Assembly (NCBI GenBank): GCA_008711295.1
Contig: VUYV01000042.1
Coordinates: forward strand, 1,257,834-1,321,833
Source: Anarhynchus alexandrinus
Lineage: Eukaryota; Chordata; Aves; Charadriiformes; Charadriidae
Length of the DNA: 64,000 bases
Direction: 5' to 3'
Made by a program: the position numbers and the translations under genes. The notes under the pieces are model-generated. The model did no database searches. It saw nothing but the letters and a program-made list of their open reading frames with translations, and was not told the DNA's origin. Shown one piece after another: positions 35,401-48,127 of this stretch. How positions within the stretch are numbered: the stretch's first letter is position 1; each line of letters begins with the position of its first letter.

Positions 35401-38400
35401 CTACATTTCAAATAAATACTCTATAATTATCATAGATTGTTGTGCATATGTGGTAAAGGATATCATTGCTTTGCACAAAAATATAATGTGACATTTACCC
35501 AAGGTGGATTTATAAAAATAGCATAAATGCTGACGGTAAAAGGGACAAAAAAAGAAGTCCATTCCCAGCAAATCTTTGCAAAATGACCTCACAGAGTGAA
35601 ATCTTGGAAGCTCGTAGACAATGAATCACAGCTAGCATTTTGCATGTGATACTGAGGGATAAACAAGAAAATAGTACTTATAAGAATGAAATCTTATAAT
35701 GAAATATGAAAATACCCATGTTAAAATAATGGTTCAATTTAAAACAAGAGCCAGATAACTCAAAATTAAAGATGAAACTTAACTGACTTGGTGGTGCTAG
35801 TGGTAGCAACCTTACAGAACAACTGTACTTATCATAGTGGACAACGAAATTAATCTTTGGGATACAGCACAGATGTCCAACAACTTATTCCAGGGATTCA
35901 AATGAGTACATGGTGTGTGATATATTAATTTATAGATTTAAATCCCTGATTTGAAATAATGTGATTTACTACCCTTGAGTCTAATGGGATTACTACTCTT
36001 TCCTCATGATAACACTCAAAATTTAAACCATGGCAGTAAAGAAATTATAAGTCTCAGAATGGTAGCATCTTTTTGCTCAACACTTTTTGTGGATTTGCAA
36101 ATATTTTTTGCATTTCACTTGCCCGTGGTAAGGCTGCTAACACCACTAGTTTTTCTAAAACACTGCTTAGTGGCATTTGATGAGAACTCTTTCTATGTGC
36201 TCCTGTCTAGAATCTAAATTTGTGTTAGGTAAGCCACAGAAATAAAATCTTGATAAAGAAAAAGATCGGAGGTTGACATATTTTGAGTTCTCCATGTTCA
36301 ATTTTTGGCTACTTATTTGTGAAAATTAGCCTTATTCATTTTGTGAGAAATATGAATGTTTTATATTAAATCATAAGTCTTTAAAGAGGATGTGTCTTTA
36401 CACTAAGTCCATGTTTCAGATAGGAAACTTGATGTAAAGTTAGGTGAACTACTTGAGCAGTCACAACAAGCGAGGCAAGAAAAGAGTACACAAAGTATAA
36501 AGTCATAAAGTCCTGGGTCTATGATGTAGTTGTTGAATTATTTTCCTAACTTGGGCATTCACTATAATGCACTATTGAATCTTAAATGAGTAAAAAAGTA
36601 GATTTCAGTAATTATTTCATCTGCCTCAAAAAATCGTAGATTACTTCCAAAAGTCTATTTCTAGTGTTTTGTGCAATGTAGTTGTAAATAAGCCTAGTAG
36701 CAAGTTTGTTATCACATGTTTTTTGGAAAACTAGAATACATCCTACCAGGCCTTTTTTTAACACAACAGACATTCAGACTGTAGTTTACATATAACTTTA
36801 TTCACTGACTAAATAAGTCAGTACATATATGATTCTTTATATGATGACTGTAAATTTATATAATTTAATCAGAATCTCAAATGGAGTTAAACATCTAAGT
36901 TCCATCAGTGAAATAAAAAAAAAAAAGGATTTCCATTGAGATAGTTGATAGTTTTGGATAAGAGAATATTAGAATTAACATAAGATTAGATAATTAATAT
37001 TGTTATATTTCTAATATAAAAGTGACAGAAGGAAAAAAAACTTCTGAGTCCTAAGTAAAAATTTCAGAATTTTAGAATTACAATTTTCAGAGATTCATTT
37101 GTGAATTAATTTCTCTCTTGTAGAAGCTGAGAAAACATTTCCTTTTTTCTTTTGGTTTTGTTTTTGTTTGTTTGTTTCCAAGTCTCAACTTTGCATACGC
37201 CAGCATCTGCAGAATCACCAACCAGTCTTGCAGAAACTGAGATTCATTGCTGTTGTGAGTGGTCCTAGTCCAGCAAAGCTGGTGAAGGAAAAATAGCTTG
37301 CATCTTCTTCATTTCTCTTAGAGTTCAGAACATTAATCTGTTAATATTTCTTGACTCAAAAGTCCTGTCTCAAAGAAACTGGGATTCCTCTTCCATGGTT
37401 GTCTGCTTAGAAGAAATACCCAAACACTAAAGGAATTGCTAGAAAAAATGGCAGAATCTAGTAATTATATGTCTAAGTTTAAGCAGATATCGAAGACTCA
37501 CTATCCAAGTCTGATAGAATTTGTTCTAAAATTATTTTCTGATATATTTGAGTTGAGATTAATAGCTTCAGATATTTTCTTCTTTTAATTATAAAGGACA
37601 GAATAAAGAGCAGAAATTTATATTCTAACTTTTAGATGTTTAAAGATAAGTGAGATGAATCACACCTACACGTTGTTGTTAAGGTGCAATGAAGATAGTA
37701 GAAATAAATGTAACCAATTTAAAAGTGAAAATCTTTACAGTAGTAAAATCACTGATTATTCTAACTCAAGGAAACTAAGGTCATATATTAAATTTAAAGG
37801 AAGCCCAAGCACCTTAAGCTATCAGAATTCATAAGTAAAGGAGGCCAGTATATCTAACATTGAATAACAGCATTCTGTCTTTCCTCCATGTGAACAGAAT
37901 TTTGAAATATAGCGACCATACATTTTTAGATAGACATATTTAGATAGACACAATAAATTACATACATATTTTTATGGAGTGTCATCTTTTGTTGACATAT
38001 TAACCTTTATTATTTTCTCCAGTATTATTTTCTCTATATTATTTTTCTAGTGCTGAAATGGAAATAGAAGGTGTATTGTACCTTATACCTATACTATTTA
38101 GATAAGTGGCTGGCAATGACTTAATAGCTGCTGATCCTTTGAGGAGCTTAAGACCTCCTTCCTTCTGGGCTTTCTGTAGTTATTTTCATATGACTATTGT
38201 TACAAAAATGTCATCTTTTTTTTCTTTCTTTCTTTTTCTACACAAATTACCTTTAAATCCACAAAGGACAGAGCTCTCCTGAAGACCTTCTGCAAGATAA
38301 ATCCTTCTGTTATTCTCCCAGATGCTCAATGACACAGCTAGAGCATCTCGTCTCTCTTCTGCTGTGCCCCAAAGAATGAAGGATTCAGCAGATAGAATCA

Positions 38401-41105
38401 AGAAGAGGTGAGTCATGCTGAAATCCTAACCATAACCATAAAGGAATCTGCTGAGAGAAGTCAGGTCCAGGTCTGTTGGAACCAAAATGAATTCATTCCC
38501 CATCTCCATCCTGTGACTCAGGGCTTTCAGCCTGCTTGAGAGCTGTCTTATTGTAGAAGAATGATACCAGGTATCAGCAAAGCTCTAAAGATAGAGATCC
38601 TTTCAAAAGCATGGATGTTCCCATCTATTTCTTCACAGTGTATATCGATATAGTTTTGTCTGAAGACACTCACTTCGTACACATAGTATACCAACACTCT
38701 TGGAAACTCTTAAAAATGATACATGAAAATAACTGCCTGAAAATGAGACGACACCCTTTTGGCTCTAATTTAGCCCCTTGGGGAATCTTTTGCTTCTCTT
38801 TTTGCTCATTATTCCTGCTGTTTAGTTGCAATATTGCTGTAGTAAATTTGTTCATCTTGTTTACTTTCTTTTTCTTTTGGAAGGAACATTCCTTTTCCTA
38901 ACTCTAATACTGAAGATGAAAAACAAAATTATTCCTTGATATGTGTCCACCTTCTGCAGATACCAATAGCAGCAGCAGCATTTCATCCTAATGAGTTCAA
39001 ACCATCGTGGTGTCTGACCCAAGCACTTAACTGTATCGTGAAAGACAAATGTTATGCTTCTGTATCTTATTTCAGTAGAATCTTTCTGACTTTTTGAAAA
39101 AGTTTTTTTAAAAAAGTAAGAATAAGATAACATTTTCAAGGCAGCAACTCTAGCAGCACTGACCTAAAATGTTCATGACGACTCACAAAATGTCAGTTCT
39201 TTGAGAATGAAAAGTAAAAGCCAAAAAATGGTATTGTTGTCCTGGGGGCTTAAAAAGATTTGTGGATTTAACTTCCATAGAAAAAGTTGCCAAAATTTGC
39301 AGCTTGGATTTTAATACAAAGGAATGCAGTAAAAATAATAACAAATGAGATACAGAATGCATCATATTAGCATTCAAGTATTATCAGACGTATTGAGTAG
39401 AACATTTTCAGAAGAGAGTGACTTACTTGTATAGTACAACTTTCATTATCTTCTTTTGTATCAACTCTCGACTTTATATGCACTAACATTATCACCACTA
39501 AATAATGTTTATTTTTATAGTGACACATAACGAAGAGAAAGATCTCAGAGTACTAGCCACCTACAGAGGAAAAGCTATTAAGTGATACGTTTCACTTTCT
39601 AGTCTATATTTGGGGAAAAAAATATTTGAGAAGGCAGCAAGATGCTTCTTATTTTTATCACAGTGAAGCGCCATGCAAAGCTGTACTGCTGTATAAGTAC
39701 ATCTTCATGATTAAGAGTATTATGCCTACATAAAGCCGTAGAAAGAAAAGGCATGATGCAAGCAGTTTATTATTAATATACTGAAAGAAGGGTGCTTTCA
39801 TGCTTGTAACTTCAATTCCATAGTTGTCAGATGGGTAATTTCACCAGTAAAATTTTGAAGGTCATTTTGTTTTTCCTCTTCCTTTTTACTTCAGTTAAAA
39901 ATATTATCTTTATTGGGTTCTTTCAATTTTCTTAGTCAGGCCAATTGACCTCATTACACACTTGCTGAATCAGGTTACTGAGTAAATGACACCATGCAGG
40001 ACAAAAGTTAACAATTGCAATATCCCATCAAAGAGTTGATATTTGCGTTTAAAGTCATTTGAAACAAAAATCTGAACCATTAAGTCAGCAGAGTTAAATC
40101 CAGTCTGAATTCCCTCTTTAATTACCTGGATAAACGCATTCGAGTCTTTTCAAGATATGAACATTCATTTACAAATCAAAGAGATTTTTTCTTAGTCCTC
40201 AGGCAATCCAGCCTTTTGAAGTCCATAGCCTGAAAGTCTAGAGTAACAATTAATTGTAACAATATGTTATCAATACTACAGAAGACACTGGATGTTAGAA
40301 CAGCTCTTATGGTTACCCACCAATTAGATACAGATTTAAACCCAGTCTTAAAGCCTATTCAAAGCCTGTTTCATCACATTTTGACTAAGAATTTATGATG
40401 GTTATTCAGATTCCTCTTACTTTGCAGAGCCCAAGGGGAACCAGCGGTAAAAGCACCATGGAAAACTTACTGAAAAGCATTCAGTGAATTAAAACAGGCC
40501 CATCTTGGTACTTTTTTGGGTAAAAGACAGTACAAACACTGCTCCGTGTGTACCATTCAGTTAAGCTGTTACTTTTGCTATAATACAGATCGCAATATAC
40601 ATAGCTTAGTTGGTAATTAAAAACGCTGAGTACCGATGAAAACACAATTTTACCTTCCATTGTTGTAAAAGTACTTTTATTTATAACTTATCAACATAAC
40701 ATTGCACTAGCAGGGGTTCAGCATGTGAATTTAAACAAGTATTTTTTGGAGCTGTGCAACTTTTGCTTAGGAACAAGTTATACTAAATCAAAGATTGCCA
40801 TCTTACTGTGAGTCAATTATCTTACAAGCCAGAAAAGGGCATAGTGCATGTACATTATGAAGACTTTTGCTTTTGTAATGTAGCCTCGCTTTCCCCCGTA
40901 TGTGAAGTATGTGAAAATATATAAAGTATGTGAATACAGATGATTGTGTCTTTCAATTAACTAGGGCTAGTTATTGCTAGTTGTACACAATATAAAAAAG
41001 CATAAATCTCACTTTTAATTATTGCACAACTGGGGTGTCTCAGAGTAGTCTCTTACCTCATGCAGTGTCCTGGTGGGAACAAGAGTATTACATTTGTAGC
41101 AGGAA
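32473..41105. other. AT-rich non-coding stretch
   Basis: No gene is recognised. The 116-codon frame at 33127-33477 has two hydrophobic runs but no recognised domain and no supporting context. A GC-richer segment lies at 33690-34360 (listed separately). Low-complexity runs include TTTG units near 37153-37178 and a 16-bp imperfect tandem near 37924-37951. Most of 34370-41100 is featureless AT-rich sequence. Confidence 0.55.
33690..34360. other. GC-richer segment, possible unclassified repeat
   Basis: This block is compositionally distinct from its flanks. It contains loosely periodic Ctx/Gax wording ('gactttgctttgctgatgct', 'gactctggtttggtcccc') and a 10-bp tandem 'ggatcagact' repeated near 33795-33815. 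Overlapping 60-80-codon frames on both strands have no recognisable product. It may be an old LTR or other repeat; I cannot place it in a family. Confidence 0.3.
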
Positions 41106-42010
41106 CCATAGAATCATAGAATAGTTTGGGTTGGAAGGCACCTTTAAAGGACATCTGGTCCAACAGCCCTGCAATGACCAGGGACATCTTCAACTAGACC
41201 AGGTTGCTCAGAGCCCCCTCCAACCTCACCTTGAATGTTTCCAAAGATGGGGCATCTGCCACCTCTCTGGGCAACCTGTGCCAGTGTTTCACCACCCTCA
41301 CTGTAAAAAATTTCTTCTTTATATCTAGTCTAAATCTTCCCTCTTTTAGTTTAAAACCATCACCCCTTGCCCTATTGCAACAGGCCCTGCTAAAAAGTTT
41401 GTCCCTATCTTTCCTGTAGGCCCATCTAAGTACTGAAAAGCCACAATAAGGTCTCCCCACAGCTTTCTTTCTCCAGGCTGAATAATCCCCACTCTCTCAG
41501 CCTTTCGTATATGAGAGGTGTTCCACCCCGCTGATCATTTTTGTGGCCCTCCTCTGGACCAGCTCCAACAGGTCCATGTCCTTCTTATGTTGGGGGCCCC
41601 AGAGCTGGACACAGTACTCCAGGTGGGGTCTCACCAGAGTAGAGTAGAGGGGCAGAATCACCTCCCTCAACCTGCTGGCCATGCTTCTTCTGATGCAGCC
41701 CAGGATACAGTTGGCTTTCTGGGCTGTGAGCACACATTGCTGGCTCATGTCCAGCTTTTCATAAACCAGTACCCCCAAGTCTGTCTCAGCAGGGCTGCTC
41801 TCAATCCCTTCATCCCCCAGCCCCTATTGATACCAGGCATTGCCCCTACCCAGGTGCAGGACTCTGCACTTGGCCTTGTTGAACCTCATGAGGTTCACAT
41901 GGGCCCACTTCTCAAGCTTGTCCAGGTCCCTCTGGATGGCATCCCGTCCCTCAGGCATGTTAACTTCTCCATTCAGCTTGGTGTTGTCTGCAGAATGGAT
42001 GGAAATGGTG
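41106..42010 (-). mobile_element. CR1 LINE copy, ORF2 C-terminus to 3' end
   Basis: On the minus strand the element begins inside the reverse transcriptase at '[16 protein letters not shown]' (near 41970-42005), where the usual FADD is altered, and is 5' truncated there. It continues through '[19 protein letters not shown]', '[20 protein letters not shown]', '[20 protein letters not shown]', 'DKLFSRACCNRARGDGF' and 'FFTVRVVKHWHRLPREVADA'. It ends with the 3' tail seen at 41106-41165 as 'atagaatcatagaatagttt' and 'gggttggaaggcaccttt'. At least two frameshifts and several stops separate three frames (41824-42021, 41497-41778 and 41194-41460). Its C-terminal wording is close to the copy at 8078-8391. 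Confidence 0.96.
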
Positions 42011-42847
42011 GACTGATGCATTCTCAGGGTTCATTCCAGTCATCAACATATGAATGAACATATTAATGTCTACAAGACTTAGTCTTTCTTTATATCTAGG
42101 AGATTTTAATGAAATCTAACAAGTAACATTTCACACTATTCCTTTAATAGTAAATAAAGACTGCCTCTGTGTAGAAAACACTTTTTTTTTAACCAGGAAA
42201 AAGATGTGTTCAATTCATAGATGCTGGTAGCTGAAGTTTCCCCATTTGATAATATGCTATAAACGTTCCAGTCATTTAAACAAAGCTGAGGAAAATAAAT
42301 TTCAGCTATTGCTTTTGTATTCTTAAAAAGTTTTTACCCACTCTTCTACAAATATTATAAGGAATATTATAAAGTATACATATCCAATCCTACCACCAGA
42401 CGTTATTTCATGTTCATATAGCCAGATGAACAATAGTGACCTAGTCATCTACAATACTGCCTAATGATACCAAAGAAAATAAAGTAGCACCTTTGCCAGC
42501 AACTGGACTTTTCAGAAAATCTCTTGGTTTGCCTGGAAACAATCTTGAAGAATAAACGCTTCTGCCTGCAGGTTCTCTAGAAAAGGAAGCATCTAGGCAA
42601 CTGCAATAGGACTGGGATGCTATTTTCAAATTCTTTATTGATGTGTCATACATATTTGGACAAGTTATATCATCCTTATTTTTTTTTCTCCTACCCTTCA
42701 TTAGTTTCATCTCTTTATACTGTGAACTCTTTAGGGCAGGGATAGTCCCTTACAAAGTGTATGAAAAGAGGCTTCTTGAGGACTATTAGGTATAACTGGA
42801 ATTGAACTGACAACTGGAATAGAAATAAATAATAACTGAAATATCTT
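42011..42847. other. AT-rich spacer between two opposed CR1 copies
   Basis: Non-coding sequence with a poly-T run at 42182-42190 and no recognised element. The minus-strand frame at 42441-42710 has no recognisable domain. Confidence 0.6.
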
Positions 42848-43430
42848 GAGCTGCATCCGCAGGGGCATTATTAGCAGAGACAGATCATCCCATTCTACTC
42901 AGAGCTTGTCAGGCCACACCGTGAGTACTGTGTCCAGTTCTGATCCTGACAATTTAAAGAAGATGCAAACTGACTGGAGAGGGTCCAAAGGAGGGCCACA
43001 AAGATAATCAAAGGAATGGAGAACCCACCCTATGAGGAAAGACTGAAGAAGTTAGGTCTCTTCTCCCTGGAGAAGAGAAAGCTCAAGGGGGACCTCATCA
43101 TAATGTTACAGTACATAAAGGGCGGCTACGAAGAGGATGGAAACTCCTCTCTCTTCACAAAGAGCCACATGAAGAAAAGGAAGAGCAATGGGTCCAAGTT
43201 GCACTGGGAAGGGTTTCATCTCAATAGAAGAAAGAAATTTTTTACAGTGAGAAAAATAATTCATTGGAACAACTTCCCAGAGACATGGTAGAGTGTACAT
43301 AACTGGCCGTTTTCAAGATGCGATTGGACAGGGTGCTAGATAATCTCACCTAGGTTTCCTTTCCCATGAAAAACCGGACCAGATGATGTTTCAAGGTCCC
43401 TTCCAACCAGGTCTGTTCTATGGTTCTAAA
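42848..43430 (+). mobile_element. CR1 LINE 3' region
   Basis: The plus strand starts in the ORF2 C-terminal domain ('gagctgcatccgcaggggca', then 'cattctactcagagcttgtc'). The frame at 43016-43291 reads '[20 protein letters not shown]', 'LKGDLIIMLQYIKGGYEEDG' and 'FHLNRRKKFFTVRKIIHWNN' before a premature stop. The 3' tail is visible as 'gatgatgtttcaaggtccct' and 'tccaaccaggtctgttctat'. It is moderately to strongly diverged and is oriented against the copy at 41106-42010. Confidence 0.93.
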
Positions 43431-46400
43431 AACAAGAACATGCCTTCTTTTCTTGCACTCCTTCCTCTATTTTTATTGGCCACAGTTGTCTTGTATTTGT
43501 TAATTTCTTATCCTCCATGACCCAGCATGGAAGGGACACTACCTTTTCTAATGACAGCAAATATCATCACCTACATACTTAACCAAGTAGTAGGGGATAA
43601 CATGAGCATTTGGTTTGCAAAATAGAGCGCATGGTATCCACAAGGGGTACAAGAGCTTCTTCAGGGTGTGCCGTGGTCAACAAGAATTCATGGTTCTCTT
43701 AACACGAATCTTTATATTCAGTTTTGCTTGCTGGATTATTTCAATTTCTTCAAATGCCATTAACAATGTTTTATTAAAAATATAAATTACACTTCTTCCT
43801 CACAATCTCACAATTTAACATCGACTTTGCTTTCTTTTGCAATACGCTCTCACTGAAAACTTCTCACATTTTCATGTTTCTAGATTCCAGGAAGGTTCAG
43901 TGTTATGATAAAGCACACAAAATGGGCCAAAAGAAACTACTTGGGCTAGAGAAAAACTTCTGGAGTGGATCTTGACCTTTTGTTGACTGTTGTGCAAAGG
44001 TGTGTTCCTTCTTTAATGGAAAGGGCAGCTGGTAATGTGGGTTAATTTATAATCTTAATTAAGACTTAATCCCAGACTCATGTCACAAACCTCAGCTGCT
44101 ATGGTCAGGAGTTTACAGGCTTCACTGTCATTAAAGAGACCAGTAGATACATCAGAGGTCATTTCAAGCCCATTGCAATCTGATGGGCAGATGATATCAT
44201 ACCTACCTGAAAGAGCTATTGCTGTTCAGTGGCTGAGACACATTGTTTAGCAATATTAATCACAATAATACGGTTTTATTATTTATACTTTTACATAGAG
44301 GTCAGCTGTTACCTCTTTTAATATTACATCAACTTGTCTTCCACCAAAAGCCTTTAATTCCAGCCTGAGAAAGGGAAAGAACAGATCATCTCAATGTTTT
44401 CAAAGGTGGGGTTTTTTTTTTGGAACATGTATCCTGAACAAGTCATTTTAGTTTTAGTAAGAAATCCCAATATACTATCCATCAACAGTAATGTTGGCAT
44501 CTAGCAAAAACTAAGTGAAGTTAGAGATATTTAATATCTTTCAAAGATTTTCAGTTGGTTTATATTGAGTATTTCAGAATAGATTGAACTTCAGAATAAA
44601 TTGTCAGATCGTGAAGTTTTTTCTGTATCTGTAAGGGAAATACTTGAAGCATAATTTGGGTATTGTTGCAGGAGAGTGGTAGTGCTTTCAGCCACTGGCC
44701 TATCTCAAAGATATATATGGATCTAAATAATTAACAATCGCTAGATAGGAGAATACCTTTACTCCTGAATATGTCTTCCAGTCTGGTGATATCTAATCAC
44801 TATCAACATCCTGAGATATGGAGAAAATTTTTATTGAATGTGAAAAAAACTGCAACAATGGGAAGTGATTTTAAATTATGTCTACCTACCATATCTCTAC
44901 TGTTTGATGGTAGAAATAAACAAGTGATTTGGTATACTTACTCAATATCATTAGTTTTTATCAGATTGCTTTTTGTAAAGTTATTACTTTTCATTTGAAG
45001 AATTTTAGAAACTGATTAAACATGCCAAATATTCTGCTTTACAGGTGAGGTAGAAACTCTAGATTTAAAGTTACGTTTCACGAGGCTTGACTAGGAGACG
45101 CTTCTAAGCTAGTTGGAATTATACATTTACCAGAAGTGCTGGTCTTTTCCAGTCACTAGAGAAGCAGCCCAGACAACCAACTCATTTCATATGCCAAACT
45201 TTCTCATGGCTAAAATTTGGCAGGAGAACTCCCAGCAACAAGAATTGATTGCCTTCGCTTTGCAGATTTCTTTGTACATATTTTTTGATTTATTTGTGCT
45301 TTTTCCCCATCAACCTAAGTCTGCCTTATGGCTTTTTGTCACCTGTTAAGTTGAGCTGCTTAATACAGGCCATTTCTTTTGTGGTGCGACAAAAGTGACT
45401 TGTCAAATTAACAAGTCTTGTAAAGGCTTGTAGCAGATCAAAAAGGAGAGTAGTCTTTAGATCAGTGAAAATGTGATCCAACAGATGACAATATGTAAAT
45501 AGGAAGTTTCATAAACTATGTTCTACTCTCAAGTCTGTACAGAACTCGAGGCCTCATTGTCAGTCTATTTAGACCAAAGACTATATAATATTTTTTAATC
45601 TTCATTCGGAATGATCTGTACTTTCCCATTGTTTTTTTACTGCTGAAAATAACAGTCATGTTGATTAATTACCTGGCAGAACCCATGCTTACCTAACATA
45701 TCCTAGCTTCCAAGATACATCCTGCTCAGTGTAAATGTTGGTCTTTTAATGGCAATCACAGTATGTGGGGCTGTCTGGAATTTTATTAGATTGCCATTAA
45801 CAACAATATATCATTCTTCAGCTCTGCTGAGTGTTTTAAAGAAGCAAAATAATCAAATTGTGTGCTCAAATTTGTTTTAAAAATGGACATCATTGGATGG
45901 TACAGGTTCAATAATTGCAGTGTAAGTTTTGCCTGCATGAGTTCAAAGACTTTGGTGCCCACATTTTTACTGCTAATTTTCTAAGCTCTTTAAAAATAAT
46001 TTACCAGAAGATACTTAACCAGCATCTGTTTTCCTTGGGAATTTACTTTCATACTGGAGATATTTCTAGCATCTTTTTTCAGTTTTTATTGTGTGGGTTA
46101 TAATATCCATGGATTGCTATGGATACAAACAGTTAGATCAGTCTATTGACCTCTAAAATACTTAAGAAGCCCTGTAAGGGTCAAATCAGGAGGGGGGGAA
46201 AAGAGGAGAAAAATGAAACATATACAGAACAGCTGCTAGTCTTTCTCTCTACACAATATTTAACTAGGTCAAAAAAGAAGTTTGAATTATTTGCATGTTT
46301 AACTAGGTCTTCAAAAGTTGGGAAGCTAGTAAGCTTGTCCTTTCATTGAATAGTTGTAGTTAGAGTTATTGCCACTTGATTGTCCTTCTGGCAGCCAAAA

Positions 46401-47909
46401 CAAGATATAAAAATCTTTGATGACTGTATATCAAAGCATGCACGCCAAGAATAAAGAAACCTCATTTCTTGTGTCAGGATATACATGTATATATGTATTC
46501 ATTTAGCTGGTAGTGGACAAATCATCATATGTAGAGCTCATCTCCTATTCCCTGATATTCACAACACTAGTTCTACTATGACTTAATATGCAAAATCTCC
46601 AGAAGTTCATGTTTTGGTTTATACACAGTAATACATTATGTCTGTGTATTCTGTAAGGTATTACTTACCTGGAAAACATGATAGGAAAGGGACATGGCAT
46701 GATATATAGGCTACAGCTGAAAACAGAGATTTGATTTTTCTTCTTTGTGCGTATATAGTCTCTAGCCCTCGTAAAGGGTTGTCTTATGACACCATTCAGA
46801 CTTAACAGGAAGACATGTTCAATAGACAAGAACAGAGATTTAGTGAAGTAATAAAATTGTAATAACTATCATTCCACGGGTGATAGCACATTGTGTAATA
46901 TTTAATTCACAGCAGCTTGGTTTCTACTGCAGAATGCATTAATATTCTGTAGGACAAAACTGGAGCTACATGGTCCAAGGAATCTTCATCAGACAAAGTT
47001 CTTCAGCCTGACTCCTGAAGGCAAGTAGGTTTTTTGGCATAAGGATCACCTATGAAGCCAAAGAAAAAAGTATGCATCTTTATATCCTCATATATGCCTT
47101 AGTGTGGACGTCCCTGTACTATTAAAAAAAAATCCAAAGAAACAGTTTTAAAAAGCCACAGAAGAAAATAAACTGGACAATCAGGACCAGAATGGTTGTA
47201 GGAATGGAAACGCTACCTATGTTAGTGGAGATGGCTGCAGTGGAAGGGGAAAGCTTTGTGTAAGTTATGTTTGAGAATCATTGAGTTTTTAGTAAAAGAG
47301 AAGTTCCTTTGACTGGTGTATGCTCAGGACAATAGCAGACAATGAATTGGAGAGATGAACTTGTTACAGACTTACAGCCAGTACTGTGAATCTAGTAAAT
47401 TTAGACTTTTATTAAGACCAGATTGTCTCTAGGTATAACAGCATGAAGGATCATAAACAGCCATTAAAATGGAAGAAGCTGACAGTGGGAAAGCCAACGT
47501 GTATATGCCAAGTAGCACATTAGAAAAAAGTGGAGAAAAGCCTTAGAGAAAGCTGAAAGAAAATGAATGTGAGTACCAATATTAAATCAGCAAAGGAAGA
47601 AATCAGAGATTAAATTGGCCGAGAACAGAAACAGATAGAGAAGGAAAAAGATTTGCAGCAATTGACAAAACTGAAAGAAATACCCTACATTCTGAAAGAC
47701 AGGATAAACAGAATGGAGCTTTACATCCAGCTATTAAACTCAAGAGTACAAATAAAGCAAAAAGAAAAAAAAAAAAAGGCTGTTATGGAGTCCAGCATGG
47801 GACTCCTTCAGTGAATGAGAGCAGTCCTTACGTGGAGTAACAGAACATTCGGCATGTTCCAGGGGCTGGCATGTATGTGCCATAAAAACCTCACAGAACA
47901 ACAGCAGGA
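43431..47909. other. AT-rich non-coding stretch
   Basis: No gene, RNA gene or transposon is recognised. Frames at 44771-44998, 45113-45349 and 46146-46349 are short and without known domains. Confidence 0.55.
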
Positions 47910-48127
47910 CTGGAAAGAAAGGAAGAAGAAAGGAAGAAAAGAGGGAAGGCAAGGAAGAAGGGAGGGAAGGAAATGAAGAAGGGAAGAAAAAGGAAGAGGA
48001 AGGGAGGAAGGAAGGAAGGAAGGAAGGAAGGAAGGAAGGAAGGAAGGAAAGGATGAGAAAGATGAGAAGCAGGAAAGGAGGGAAGGATGAAAAGGAGAAA
48101 AAATGAAAAGGAAGAGTAAAAAGAAAT
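47910..48127 (+). repeat. Homopurine tract with a (GGAA)n core
   Basis: About 200 bases are nearly all A and G on the plus strand. A perfect GGAA tetranucleotide array of about 11 units lies at roughly 48005-48050, flanked by degenerate GAAG/GGGA units. The apparent 117-codon Ser/Pro/Phe/Leu-rich frame on the minus strand (47808-48161) is an artefact of this repeat. Confidence 0.95.
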
